DNA of 64,000 bases from Carnegiea gigantea (GCA_029747015.1 JAKOGI010000830.1:1-64000); one strand, 5' to 3'. Shown: positions 42,660 through 54,560, counted from the first letter of the stretch. Notes: generated by a model from the letters alone, not told the origin. A program made the numbers and translations.

Positions 42660-44716
42660 CAGGGTTCAATTCCGATGAAAAAAGCGACATACTTGGCACC
42701 CGTTGGAGCGAAAATGTTTTTTCAACGGAAAAAGTGTCAGTGTCCGATGGAATTTTGAATTTCTGATGGATTTTCCAGTGGAAAATTTTCATTGGACACC
42801 AACGCTTCTTCCATTAAAAAAAAGCGCGTTTCTCGAAAAAATTGGATGTGCTTTTAAATGGTTGCTCAGTTCCATGTTCAAGTGCAACGAAGAGAGAGAG
42901 AAAGAGAGGCAGACCGCAACGGGGGGAGAGAGAGAGCAATGAGGAGAGACAAAGAGAGGTGCTCCATTGTTTCCGGTGGCCGGCGACCGGTGAAGAAGGT
43001 TGCCATCGTTTATAATTCATCGGTGAGTTGTTTATTTTTAGTTAATTTCTTCTTTAAAATTGAAAATTTTGAATTAATTGGTATTTTTTATGGTGGTTGA
43101 TTTGTTATGAATGGGTTGAAGAGTTGTCACCACCGCCGCCGCCTGCTTTCCACCAGTTCCGCGGTAATCGGATTACTTTTCAGTTGTTTAGAGGTTAGTG
43201 GAAATAAGCACGTAGGTTCATTGAAATTGTTGTGTTTGAAAATTACATTAATTTGGTATGTGTTGTTAAATTTTGTGAAATTTAATTTTGTAGGATATGT
43301 ATATAGTTTATTTAATTTATTTTGTTTGGTAAATTATTGATGTAGAAAATATGGATGTGAACTATGTTCATTTTTTATTTGATTTGTGAAATATATTTAT
43401 TTGGACAAGTCGAATAAAATATATTAAGTATGTATATTTATAAAGATTATGTAATTATTATAAAATGTTGAAGTATATTAAGCACGTTTAATGTGTTTTA
43501 TTTTGGTAAATGATTTAAATTTGTTTAGTGTGTCTATTTGTTGTTGGATTTGTTACATACATTAATTTTTGGTAAATATGTCAAGTATATGTTTATTTTA
43601 GGTATGTTTAATTTTTTGTATGACTTGTTTGATTTGTTAAGTATGTTTATTTTATTTTTTGGTTAATAGTATGTTGTTTATTTATTGGGCTTGTTTATTT
43701 GGATGAAATGTGAAATAAATAGTTTAATTTGTGTTTGATTTGTTAATTAGGTTTATTTTGATAAATAAAATAGTTATTTTAAATTTATTTTTGTGTAGCA
43801 TATATGTTTAATTACATTGTTATATTTTAGTTTTTGTGAAAATTTATTTTCAGAATATGGGAATATAAAATGTGAACTAAAGATGACAGTAATTTTTTTC
43901 GGAATATGCGAATAGAAAGTGCTAGTTAAACATATTTAATTATTAATTATTGGTGTCATTAGTGAATATAAAGTTTATAGTAAATAATTTCATCTTTAAG
44001 TTAATTTGCAATGTATGTTGATTTGGATATTTCGCTCTCCGGCACATTTTCTCCTCCTTGGTTTTGGCTTGCATTCGTTTTCTCTATAAACTTTTTTCAA
44101 AAATTGTTTTGTGGGTCTTAAGGAATCGACCTCTCTATGGGTAGAAATACCGGTAGGGGTAAGATTGCCTACAGCTGGATCTCCCCAGACCCCGCGAAAG
44201 CGGGACCTACACTGGGAGTTGTTGTTGTTGTTGTTGATTTGGATAAATGAAATAGTTGTAATGGTTGTAAATAGTTAGAAATGATGGAACAAAAATGTTA
44301 TTAAAATTTTGTGTGCACAAGTAATTTTTGGTTTAAATGGCCGTATATTGAAAGGAAAATTTTTTTTTTTAGTAAATGGAGTTAGTTATGGCTTAATTTT
44401 ATGTATTTTAGATGGCCAAAAAGAGAAATAATGTTGAACGATAAAAAAAAATCACAATTGTTCATGTTCCTGTCACAAGTTCGGCGTTGTTTTTGGTCAA
44501 TTAAAACAGGTTTTTTAATTATCTGTACCTATAATTATTTATGCGCTTCAAAATTGTATTAATACTCATAGATAAGTTCATTATTGTCTTCCAAATATTG
44601 AATTATATGATGTATTACAATAATTCATTGATTGATGGTCAAATTGATTTCTAAAAGATATCTATTAAAATTAATTGTAGTATATATCACAACTAAGGCA
44701 ACCAGATTAGCAACAT
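42660..44716 (+). other. CACTA 5' region: subterminal repeats, leader and intron-like DNA
   Basis: 42690-42830 holds the subterminal repeats. A GA-rich block (about 42885-42960) is followed by GTTTCCGGTGGCCGGCGACC and a GTGAGTTG donor-like site near 43022. The next kilobase is T-rich with repeated TTTGTTAAGTATGTTTATTT-like units (43380-43800), consistent with a long leader intron. A short LINE tail is inserted at 44017-44245. No protein is supported. Confidence 0.55.
44017..44245 (+). mobile_element. Short RTE-LINE tail insertion with 13-bp duplication
   Basis: About 200 bp ending in TTAAGGAATCGACCTCTCTA, GGGGTAAGATTGCCTACAGC, ATCTCCCCAGACCCCGCG and (GTT)n, the same 3' module as at 2320-2470. 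It is flanked by GTTGATTTGGATA at 44017-44029 and 44233-44245. It is either a 5'-truncated LINE or a SINE that borrows the LINE tail. No Pol III box was identified with confidence. Confidence 0.85.
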
Positions 44717-47240
44717 ATGGATGGGTCATTGCATCGTCAATGGATGTATAAGCTTAGAAATCTTTATGGATATGGGCTTAGAAATGAGTGGTTGATGGGA
44801 GTAAATATGTTTGATAAATTTACATAAAATCAGGAGGAGTATAGAATTAATGGAGTTTTTAGATGTCTACGTGTGAAGTGTAAGAATATGCAGTACTATA
44901 AGCCTAATGCTGTAAAGTCTTATTTGTACAGAAAGGAGTTTGTGAAGAATTATTAGCATTGGACAAGTCATGGGAAGAAGATAATTCAAAAGTAAGGGGT
45001 ACAAGTAGTTCACAATCTATGAATTATGATTACAATCACAATGATCATAATCATATGGAGAACATGCTTCATGCTGCCTTCCAAGCTAATGAAATAAACA
45101 TGAGTAGCTCTCATGACGTAAATCCTGAGACATTTTACACTATGCTTAAATCTACCCAAAGACTCTTGTATGAAAAGTGTAACATAATTAGATTAGAAAT
45201 GTCTAGGAGGCTACTTAGTGTTAAGTCAGGCCACAACATGTCTCAGCGTTGTTTCAACGAAGTTGTTGGTCTGATGAAAGCTACATGCCTGCCTGAAAGT
45301 CACATTCCAAAAATTATCATCAGTAGCTGAGAAAAGTGAGAGATTTAGGCATGGATGTTCAGGAAATTGATTGTTGTCCGAAATGATTTATTATAAACAT
45401 GATGAGGCCTTGTCTGCATGAAAATTTTGTAGATATACAAGACGATTACCAAAAAACTCCAACCAACGAGGACATCAGGAGGTTTCATGTGCTAGAATGC
45501 ACTACCTACCTTTAATCCCAAGATTACAAAGATTGTATGCTTTAAAAAGTACTGCTGCCCACATAAGATGGCACCATGAGCACCGCCAAGAACCGGGGGT
45601 TCTCCGGCATCCGTCGGATGGACAGGCATAGAAGCATTTTGACCAAAAGTATCAAAATTTTGTAGTAGAGCCTCGGAATGTGAGGTTAAGTCTATGTGCT
45701 GATGTTTTCACACCATTTTCACTATCTGGAAGATCGTATTTTATGTGGCCAACTACTGTTACACCTTATAACTTGCCTCCAGATATGTGTATGACCACTC
45801 CGTACATGTTTTTAAGTTGTGTTATTCTGGGCCTAACAAATCCAAAGAGCAGAATTGATGTGTACTTGCAATCCTTAATTGATGAGTTGAAAATGCTATG
45901 GGATATTAGGGTGGATACATTTGATGTTTCATACGGGAAAACTTTTAGATTGCATACTACATTAATGTGGATAATTAATGATTTTCCTACCTATGGTATA
46001 TTGTCCGGTTAGGGTACTCATGGATTGTTAGCATGTCCAGTTTGCATGCACCAAAATTGTGCCTTCCAGTTACGACATTAACGAAAGCCACCTTGGTTCG
46101 ATTGCCGTCATCAGTTCTTGCCTCAGAATCATTATTTTAGAGCTAATAAAGTTGCTTGTCGTAAAGGAAAGAGCATACACATTGGCGCCCCTTGAAGGAT
46201 TTCTGGTGAAATATTATTTGATGTAGCATCTAAATTGCCTAAAGTGACTATAGAGGTAGAATTTCAAATTCCCAGATTTTAGAAAAATGAATATAACTGG
46301 ACAAAGCAAAGTATCTTTTAGGAGTTGCCTTATCAAAAGCATAAACTTCTAAGGTATAACTTTGATGTTATGCAAATTGAGAAAAATTTCAGTGAAAATA
46401 TTATAAACACAGTGATGGATGTTATAGGAAAAACAAAGGATGATATAAAAGTAAGAATGGATATGTCTATTCTATGCAGTAGACAAGAGTTCAACTTAGC
46501 TACAAGAGGATCCACTAATAGATTGTGTAAGTTGAAAGCCAAGTTTGCACTCTCGTTAACTCAAAAAAGGTCTGTTTGCCAATGGTTCTAGGAGGTTCAT
46601 GTGCCTAATGGTTATTGTTCTAATGTAGGAAATTGGGTTGATCCACCTAACACAAAGTTTCAAAATATGAAAAGTCATGATCATCATGTGTTTTTGGAGA
46701 ATCTTCTTCCAGTAGCCTTTGCTGCTCTTCTAAAACATGTTTTGGGACCCTTGATCGAGTTGAGTGAATTCTTCAGAAACCTATGCTCCAGTAATTACAT
46801 GTTAGCACGCTTGAGGAGATGAATAAGAACATTGCTCTAATTCTTTGTAAATTGGAGATAGTTTTCCCTCATGGAATTTGGAATGTCATGGAACATTTTT
46901 CCCATTCATTTAGCAGAAGAAACTTTGTTGAGTGGTCCTGTTCAATATCGATGGATGTATCCTTTTGAGAAGTATTTTGGTTGGATAAAGCCTACGGTAA
47001 AGAAAAAGGCTCGTGCAGAGGCATCCATGGTTCAGGCATACTTAACATTTGAGATTATACATTTTGTCGAGTTTTATTTTCAGTCAAGCTTGCATTGCCC
47101 AAGAATTGGGCGTAATGAGAGTATGAGACAATCTGAACCACAAATGCCAACTCTTTCAGTGTTCAATCGTAAGCGTACTCTATTTGGAAACTGAGGGAAA
47201 AGATATCTTATTGAGTCGGAGTACCATGTCGCTTGCCTTC
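44717..47240 (+). pseudogene. CACTA transposase (TNP2-like), decayed
   Basis: The enzyme that would cut and rejoin the CACTA ends. The ATG at 44717 opens the transposase-associated domain (MDGSLHRQWMYKLRN, WLMGVNMFDKF). Then come MSRRLLSVKSGHNMSQRCFN (44959-45330), HEHRQEPGVLRHPSDG near 45575, LCADVFTPFSLSGRSYFMWP, VTPYNLPPDMCMTTPYMFL, SRIDVYLQSLIDELKMLWD and INDFPTYGILSG (45680-46012). The DUF4218-type part is at 46325-47194, with HLAEETLLSGPVQYRWMYPF and EKYFGWIKPTV. Stops near 44826, 44956 and 46012, plus frameshifts, break it. The motif order matches the full-length family. Confidence 0.88.
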
Positions 47241-48331
47241 ACATCTTACTGAATTGTGATAAAGTGAAACCATATTTAGAGTAAGTTTATCATTTATTGA
47301 AAGTTTCATTTATATACTTAAATAGTTGAGTAATTAAATAATTTTAATATTTAAGTATAGTTGGTTCAGACACCAAGTCTGCGGTCATAATCCAAAGGCA
47401 AGTGATGTAGAAGTTGACTTATTTATTGAGTCAAATTTTGCAGTGGTTTGAGTACAATGTAAATAATTTTTCAGAATTAATCTTCAATTCTTACAAAATG
47501 TTTTTTTACTTTAAAAAGAATGATGTGTTTTTTTCCTCATAGGTCAATGCTTAGCAGGTGTTTGATGATGAGAGGTAAAATTTTTTGGTGAACTCATCTT
47601 ATGGACCCATTATGGTAGTGGAATGTTTTTTTGGGTATAAAGTGAATGGTTTTCAGTTTCATAGCAAGGCTTGGAATGAAGGTAAAGCCGCATATAACTG
47701 TGGCGTGTGTGTTAAAGGAGTAGGCGAAGGTGATGAAGCATCACGGGATTATTATGGCATATTTTATGAAATTATTCATGTTGAATTCATGGGTGAACCA
47801 ATTAAAAAATGTGTACTTTTTAATTGTGAGTGGTTTGACACGGATACTCCTTGAGGGCTGCGTTATCCTAAATTTACCCCTTATCCTAACGTTAATAATA
47901 ACCGATGTTACAGAAAGTTTGACCTATTTATGTTTGCTGATATTGCAAGCCAAGTAGTATACCTTAAGTACTCTGAGGGGATACCAGGAAAAGCGAATTG
48001 GTGGGTAGCTATGCTGAACAAACCTTGTGATGCCCCTAAAAATAAGGATAATTTAGAGCTTGCCTATCAATAGTTAGGAATGACAAGCATGAATATAGAT
48101 GATGTAACAGCCACAATATTAGTTGATGAAACTACACAAGCTGATGATGTTCATGGACATGATTGGGGTGATGATCATGATGAGGATGGTGAAGATGATG
48201 ATGATGACTATGAAGAGGACGATGAAGGTGAATTGGAGGATGAAGGTGAAGACACTGATAATGATGATGAAGGAGATATGACATTGCAAAGTGATGATGA
48301 CAATGATGACGATGTGTCCCAAAATGGTTGA
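47241..48331 (+). pseudogene. CACTA transposase C-terminal DUF4216-type part and acidic tail
   Basis: 47585-47854 encodes YGPIMVVECFFGYKVNGFQF, GVCVKGVGEGDEASRDYYG and VLFNCEWFDTD, the DUF4216-type segment that follows DUF4218 in TNP2-like proteins. A shifted frame gives TDVTES...LADIASQVVYL-type coding to about 47960. 48080-48331 then encodes a highly acidic tail made mostly of Asp, Glu and Gly from GATGAT-type repeats. The acidic tail is a low-complexity C-terminus, not a separate gene. An intron may lie at 47285-47550 (GTAAGTTTA donor). Confidence 0.78.
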
Positions 48332-48535
48332 TTTAATCTTTTAGTTGGATGGATGTTTATGCATGTGTGTGTACTTTATTTGTAATTGCAAGTTAGGAAA
48401 AACAATTATATGTGTGTGACAAATTTATTCTAATTAAGTTGTTGAAAGCATATTTGTTTACTATAATTTCCTAATGATAATACTATCAATGTTTGCGCCG
48501 CTGTATTTTGTGTCTATGTTATGGTTATTTATTAG

Positions 48536-48769
48536 ATGTCTGGAGTAAATGGTAGACGTGGTTGAGGTCGAACTGTTAGGAGTGGTGCGGTTAGAGGAGC
48601 ACCACAATCGACCCCACAGAATGATCCAGCTGAAAACAATGAAGCTAACACCTTCAGTGGAATGTTTGGAGGTTTCCTTGACCCAAGCCAGCCATTCGGA
48701 AATTATTTTGGTAGCATCAACGAGCAACCGTATATGCAGTCTCTTTTTTTTGGTATGGGTATGGACTAG
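48536..48769 (+). pseudogene. Start of the second CACTA gene, truncated
   Basis: The ATG at 48536 opens MSGVNGRRG, then an in-frame TGA, then VRSGAVRGAPQST, NNEANTFSGMFGGFLDP and SQPFGNYFGSINEQPY, before TAG at 48767. CACTA elements often carry a second gene downstream of the transposase, for a DNA-binding partner. The position and Gly/Ser-rich, low-complexity N-terminus would fit, but the domain that would identify it is missing: only about 310 bp remain before the 3' terminus. Confidence 0.45.
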
Positions 48770-49083
48770 CACACGCGATGCATTTCATGCAAAGTACATG
48801 TGGGAATACACCTATCCAACCCAATAACCCTTACATTGGCGGCACTTTTGCTACTCCATTAGTTTATCAACAGCTTGGCACTATTAGCCCACATTACAAT
48901 AGAAATCAGATTGTTGGTCAACTTAGAATACCAAGCCACTCAGTCCAAAATGAAGGGGTCCAAAATGAAAGGGCAGGAGGAGATAGAAAAGTCCTACACC
49001 TTATAGCGAAGCTGCAAGCACAAATAATAAGATTTATTTACAACCTGATAATGTATGTAAGTTCATTATAAATTTTTGTAATG

Positions 49084-49912
49084 AATATGCTTCAACTGCA
49101 CCTTCCATAGATTGGAAATATTTTTGACCGTTGGAGTATTTGTCCCAAATCTTCAATGTATTATGTCCAGAATCTAATGTCACTGTTTGGAACCTTGTAT
49201 TTCCAAATCAGATGCTCGATTGTCGTAATTAATGGATCTTGATTGCTAAGTGAAGGGCTTAATTTGATCCCAAATTTCTTGCTATAATCAATCGAAATAC
49301 TTTATAAATGAATTCAAGATGGATTTATTACAACTGTCCAAAACTGAATCAAATAAAATCTTTATGAGACCTCAGATGATAAGCGAGGATATATTGCATG
49401 TTTGGAACCTTGGTATTTCCAAATCAGATGCTCGATTGTCGTAATTGATGGATCTTGGTTGCTAAGTGAAGGGCTTGATTTGATCCCCAAAGTTCTTGCT
49501 ATAATGAATCGAAATACTTTATAAATGAATTCAAGATGGATTTATTACAATTGTCCAAAACTGAATCAAATAAAATCTTTATAAGACCTCAGATAATAAG
49601 CGAGGATATATTGTATGATAAGACATAATCAATTCAGATATAAATAAAGGATTATTTTTAAATATATTAATAGTGATATATCTCAAAGATTAAACCAATA
49701 TATCATACAAATTGTTTTTACCAAAAATGAATCTGTCATGCCCAAAGTCAGAGATTCTGACTTTGATACTCAATTCTTGGATAGTCAAGATTGGTTAGTG
49801 TAATTTAATGTATTCAAATTAAGCTTTTGTCTTTCACTCAAAACACTCAATGTCCTTGAGCTGTAACATTAAAACAGTCAATGACATTGTTACTGATATT
49901 GAGGGAGTCTTA
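49084..49912 (-). repeat. Copia 5' LTR, outer part, with 215-bp tandem duplication
   Basis: Continues the LTR after the CACTA element (AATATGCTTCAACTGCACC) and ends GAGTCTTA at 49912. It contains a tandem duplication: unit one 49186-49400, unit two 49401 to about 49618, both starting TTTGGAACCTT and ending AAGCGAGGATATATTG. The 3' LTR has a single copy, so the duplication arose after insertion or in only one LTR. Confidence 0.85.
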
Positions 49913-50345
49913 AATATTGTTAGGAATACTAATAATTGAGCCCAGTATGGCTTGACCATTGAGGTGATCTTAGCTAAGGCTTCAACAAATTGGTTATCCT
50001 CTATTAGGAGATAAATATAGGTGACATGAGTAAAGTGTTTTGTATGCTTGACCAGGTTGGACTGGTCATTAAGTTACTAGGGCCTCACTTCTCACCTTCC
50101 ATTTTCATGAGAGCTAATTTATGATTATTGTTAGAACTTCCATACACCTGAATACTCTTCACCCCAATTTCAATTGATACTTGTAGCCCAATTATACAAA
50201 CCTCGAGTTCAGATGCATTATTAGTCACCTCAAAATTTAGCTTGAAAGAGATAGGAATGTGTGGTCCTTCTTAGGAGATGATGTGAGGCAAACCCAAAGG
50301 ATTGTTCTACTCCTTCAAGTAGGGGCTTTGAATCAAGGGGGAATA
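49913..50345 (-). pseudogene. Tat-like RNase H fragment
   Basis: Reading the minus strand from about 50340: GLPHIIS, stop, EGPHIPISFKLNFEVTNNAS, then IIGLQVSIEIGVKSIQVYG and, near the copia LTR, EALAKITSMVKPYWAQLLV. These match the second RNase H-type domain used by Tat elements (…NNxxEYEAxIxGL, …xELGVKxIxVYGDS). The catalytic Asp after VYG reads Ser here (VYGSSN), and stops interrupt the middle. Copia LTR sequence begins immediately after LTI. Confidence 0.7.
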
Positions 50346-51068
50346 ATGTTGACTCTTAGAAGTAGGGGTCAAGGACTTGATCCTCTATGGTCAATGTTGA
50401 CTTGGGATAAGATGATTAGGCAATTAGTACCCTAAATAAAGAGTTTAGCGACTTTGTTCGTCATTTAGCTTATTTTTACATTCTAGCCAGAATATCTTCC
50501 CTAACTTCTAGCTCTATTTTGAATGGGCAAATGGGGTCTAATTTTGGCAAACTACCTATGTATAGATAGTGCCAGATGTTTATGTTCCACCAAGCTGCAA
50601 AAAGGTTTCAAATTCCAAGTATCGAGGATGATATAGGCCTTCAACCTAGCAAGTATTAGTGCAGGTTTGAAATTGTATGATTTTAATTAGAAAATTTATT
50701 GGGCTAGAAAATGGATGATTTAGAGGCTAAGATTTGTTAGGAAGCTGGTACACTCTTCTAGACACCTCTCCCAGAAGATATCCCCAAACTCATCCATATG
50801 GCGTGATGGATAACGCCAATAATCTAGTGCAATTGCAGCCAATTCCAGCTAAGCTTATATTCTTGTACTTCCCTTCTAATTGTACCACTAGCTAGGATTC
50901 ATTGGTTAATTTCATTGTAATCCCATTGGTTTGTACAAGTCTCAGAGAAGGGTTACCATACTATTTTAGGGTGATCCTAACTAGTCATAGTTAATGCCAC
51001 CATTAACTGTAGGTTAGTATAAGGCTCAGAGAAGGGGATACCACTAGCTAGGAAATATTTTAAGAGTT
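50346..51068. other. Scrambled junction region
   Basis: No gene. Short motifs recur: CACTAGCTAGGA at about 50886 and 51044, CTCAGAGAAGGG at about 50942 and 51024, and a stretch near 50965-51010 that repeats protease-end sequence found at 52646-52690 (GATCCTAACTAGTCATAGTT against GATCCTAACCAGCCACATTT). This points to local rearrangement at the broken 5' edge of the plus-strand element. Confidence 0.45.
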
Positions 51069-53170
51069 GTTACAAAGTTGTCCTCGCCATGAGGTCCCTC
51101 TGCAGCAACTCATCCAAAGTTCATATTTTGGTTTGGATTAGCATAGTATGCAGATGGTTGATGCATCTTATAGTGGTAACGTTTCGCATATGACACTTGA
51201 AAAAGTTTAGGAATTGTTTGAACATTTGAATAAAACTTTACATTTGCATGCTACTTCCTTACATTCTAATTTGCCTAGACAATTAGAAAGTAACAGGGTC
51301 ATTTATAAGGATTCATGTTCAACAGATATTTCTAGTAAAGTTAATGCTTTATCTAATAAATTTAATCAATTATTGTGCACGAATAAAGTATCTAAGGCCC
51401 TTCTATGCAAGATATGTGCTTGATTTGTGCTATCCCCCTTCATGCTTCTATTAATTATCATTGTGTTAGTAAGTCTAATTCTGTGATTGAACAAGTAAAT
51501 ACCACCTAAGAATTTCCCCCAAGCAATAGTCCTTGGTGTAATGCCTATAACATGGTTAGAAGAATCATCCTAACTTTTCTTAGGGGCCTTAAAATGTTGA
51601 GAATTCTCAATTCTAGTCTAGTTAACCTCCCTCTTCTAGTTTTCAAAACCAAAGATATGCTTTTCTTGTTCCTTATTAAGCACTAATTGGGAGTTCTGAT
51701 CTAGACTAGCTAATTTCTACTCTAGCACTTTGACTTTTGTTGTTCAAACTATTGACTCTAAGGTCCAAAACATTGAGTCTAAAAAGTAAGTTGCAGATTC
51801 CAACCCACAATCTATAGCTAAGTTAGAAACTCAACTTAGTTAACTAATAATATCTACAGTAATAGAGAAGAACAAAAACTTTCAAGCCATCCCATTTGGA
51901 ATACTGAAGGCCAATTTAAACAATTAAAAGTTGTCATAGTTCTTTGAATTGAAAAATAAGTAGATTATGAAGTGAAAGAGAAAAAGAAACATGAAAAACA
52001 AGGAAAGACCAAAAACCATTAAGAATGACCCAGAAACTGAGATAAAGAATGACTCATCCCCTCCCTTTGTCATGTCTAACTCCATTGTCATATATATGCT
52101 AAGGATTCCATACCGTCATACCTTGGATGCATCCTCCCCTTTTAGGAGAGACAAGTACAGAGAGGACAATCTAAAGACCTTTAAGCAAGTTAGGGTAATC
52201 ATCCCCTTTTTGAAGCAATAAAACATATACATGCTTATGCTCAGTTTCTTAATGACTTATGTCCTAATCTAAAGATGATTAGTCTAAAAAGGTTCTTTAA
52301 GTGAAAAAATGAGATCAATTTTCAAATTTGGGACTCTACCTAAGTTCAAAGATCCTAGTGTTTATACTATTCTTGTTGGCTAGTGACCATAGAATTGAAA
52401 GGGCACTCTTGGATTTGCATTTTATTGTTAATTTTATATTATATTTGGTTTGCTTGAAGTTGGGATTGGATGAATTGAAATCTTCTGACTGTACCCTTCA
52501 ACTTGCTGATAGATTAGTTAGGATTTTTAAGGGGCAGATAGATAATATCTTAGTTCAAGTTGATAAATGTTTCTTTCCTGATGACTTTGTTGTGCTGGAC
52601 CTGGATCTTAGTCATGCCTCTAAGCATATTCCTGCGATTTAAGGATGATCCTAACCAGCCACATTTAATGCCACCTTTAACTATAGGTTGGGAGCGATGG
52701 ATATCTTAGTCATGAAGGTTTAGGCTTAACACTGTTAAAGCTTTTTCTCAACTTATATTCGAAGATGAATCTAAATGTTTGTTTGTTGATGCGACTGATG
52801 AAATGATTAAAAAAGCCTTACCTACTATTCTGAGCAAAGATCCCTTAGGAACCTATCTTTCCATGGGGATTTAGCGTTATTTGACTTAAGTGGTATAATA
52901 GACGAAATTAATTCTACTATTGAAGCCACTGCTCATCTTGAGCCTTCCTCTTGGTGTCCACTTATGAGCCTCCTCTACCTTTGGTTGGTTCTCCTATGCC
53001 ACCTACTATTGTCTGTCCACCTAAAGTTGAGTTGAAAGCTCTCCTAAACTCACTCAAGCATGTGTTTCTAGGCCCTAACGAGACTCTACCTATTATCATA
53101 TCTTCTCGCTTGTCTTATTATTAAGAGAAAGATTCGATTCGTGTCTTGTCTGATTATAAGGGTGTTTTTG
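51069..53170 (+). pseudogene. gag (3' half), protease and linker of the plus-strand Athila-like element
   Basis: 51069-51420 gives the end of the capsid (CPRHEVPLQQLIQS, ELFEHLNKTLHLHATSLHSN, NRVIYKDSCSTDISSKV), then LICAIPLHA from the knuckle, which is no longer a proper CCHC. 51991-52221 is the charged gag C-terminus (TLDASSPFRRDKYREDNLKT). 52328-52642 is the protease: HRIERALLDLHFIVNFILYL, where the DLGSS active site of the sister element reads DLHFI, then ADRLVRIFKGQIDN and FVVLDLDLSHASKH. 52700-53170 is the linker (MIKKALPTILSKDPLGTYLS-like). Many stops and frameshifts. Confidence 0.8.
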
Positions 53171-54560
53171 GGTGGTAGGTTGCTAATTTAAAGGGGACAT
53201 GTCCAACTATTTGCATGCTTAGAATTCACTTAGAGGATAATGCTAAACCTATTAGACAAATGCAGCATAGACTAAACCCTCATAGGCAAGAAGTGACCTA
53301 GGAAGAGGTAGTTAAGCTTTCATATGCAAGCATTATCTACTATATTTTTTATAGTCAATAGGTCAGTCAAGTCTAAGTGGTCTCTAAGAAATATGGCCTA
53401 GTTGTAGTTAAGAATAATGATGGTGACCTAGTTCCTGCCAGACAGGCCATTAGGTTGAAGGAGTGTATTGATTATAGAAAGTTAAATTTAGAGAGGACCA
53501 ATTTTTTCCTCCCTTTCATTGATCAAATTTTGAAAAAATTATTGAAAAAAGTTTCTATTACTTTCTAGATGAGTATTCTGGTCACAACTAAATACATATA
53601 TACCCTAAAGTCCAAGAGAAACCCCTTTTACATGCCCTTTGAGTACACTCACATATCGAAGGATACCTTTCGAGTTATATAATCACCTTTCACATTTCAA
53701 AGATGCGTGAGGGCCATATTTTCTAAATATATTGATAATTTCATGGAAGTGTTTATGGATAATTTCTCTATTTTATATTCTTCTTTTGATGATTGTCTTA
53801 CTAATTTTGTACACTGTGTGGAAAAGATGTGAAAACGTGAATCTCTCTAGAGTTGGGAAAAGAGTCACTTAATGGTCTAAGAAGGGATTGTGTTTCGTCG
53901 TAAAGTGTCTAAAAAGCGAATTGAGGTTGATATACCCAAGGTTGATCTGATTTCTAATCTGCTAGTCCCTATTTCTATGAAACAGGTGAGATCTTTCTTT
54001 GGTCATGCTAGTTTCTATTGGAGATTTATTAAGGATTTTAGCAAAGTGGGTCAACTTCTTACTAAACTTCTTTCTAAGTATACTCCTTCTATGTTTGATG
54101 AGTCTTGTGTGGAGGCTTTTGAAAATATTCAAGGTGTTAGATCCTATTGTGCAACCCCTTGATTTTTTCTCTTCCTTTTGAGATTATATATGACGCATTT
54201 GATTTTGTTGTTGGGATTGTCTTTGGTCAAATGGTGAGCAGAATGCATCATTTCATTATTATGTTAGCAAAACTCTAACTGATGCTTAAGAAATTATTCT
54301 ACTATTAAAAAAGAGTTGTTGACTGTTGCTCTTTATAAATTTCGTTCGTACTTTATGAGTTCAAAAGTGATTGTGTTTACTAATCATACTTCATTGATAC
54401 CTTTGTTAGCAAGAATGCCAATAGACCTAGACTCAATAGACAAATTTTGCTGCTCCAAGAACTTGCCATAGAAATTAAAGAGAGGAAAGGTTCTAAAATT
54501 TCAGTTGCATAGGATCTTTACTGAGTATACTGTTGATTAGTTAGATTTTCTAACCATTTT
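53171..54560 (+). pseudogene. RT and RNase H of the plus-strand Athila-like element
   Basis: RT pieces: MLRIHLEDNAKPIRQMQH near 53215, VVKNNDGDLVPARQAIR and KECIDYRKLNLERTNFFLPF (53377-53568), then FMEVFMDNFSIL near 53745. The usual FMDD box reads FMDN; the second catalytic Asp is Asn (codon 53761-53763). The connection is at 53890-54162 (MKQVRSFFGHASFYWRFIKD). RNase H is recognisable from MTHLILLLG-like coding through KKELLTVALYKFRS to 54560, with frameshifts. Confidence 0.8.

Larger units (their letters stand above)
42649..49083 (+). mobile_element. En/Spm (CACTA) transposon, inactive
   Basis: 6.4 kb with termini GACTACAAAAACAGG (left) and TTTTTGTAATG (right, read inverted as CATTACAAAAA), i.e. 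CACTACAAAAA-type inverted repeats with one change at each end. It is flanked by AAT on both sides, and copia LTR sequence continues across the gap. The left subterminal region repeats CGATGGAAATTTT-like motifs (42700-42800), the usual transposase-binding array. It encodes a TNP2-like transposase with DUF4218- and DUF4216-type parts, and the start of a second gene. No matching subterminal array is seen on the right, which suggests a 3' internal deletion. Confidence 0.87.
34238..49912 (-). mobile_element. SIRE-like Ty1/copia retrotransposon, nested and inactive
   Basis: A minus-strand copia element: 5' LTR (42162-42648 plus 49084-49912, split by a CACTA transposon), initiator-Met type primer site, gag, protease, integrase, RT and RNase H in copia order, an additional frame after pol, a polypurine tract and a truncated 3' LTR (34238-34847). 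LTR ends are TGAAGG and CTTCA. An extra frame between pol and the 3' LTR is what SIRE/Maximus-type elements have, which is why I place it there. All coding regions are broken. Its right edge lies inside the RNase H of a Tat-like element. Confidence 0.85.

Noticed and set aside
42858..43340. Plus-strand frames of 68-80 codons with GA-rich start
   Set aside because: They are short, low-complexity at the N-terminus and lie in the leader and intron-like part of the CACTA element, with no domain.
48080..48331. Separate acidic-protein gene
   Set aside because: The 83-codon acidic frame is made of GATGAT-type low-complexity sequence and follows the DUF4216-type part directly. It fits the C-terminal tail of the CACTA transposase.
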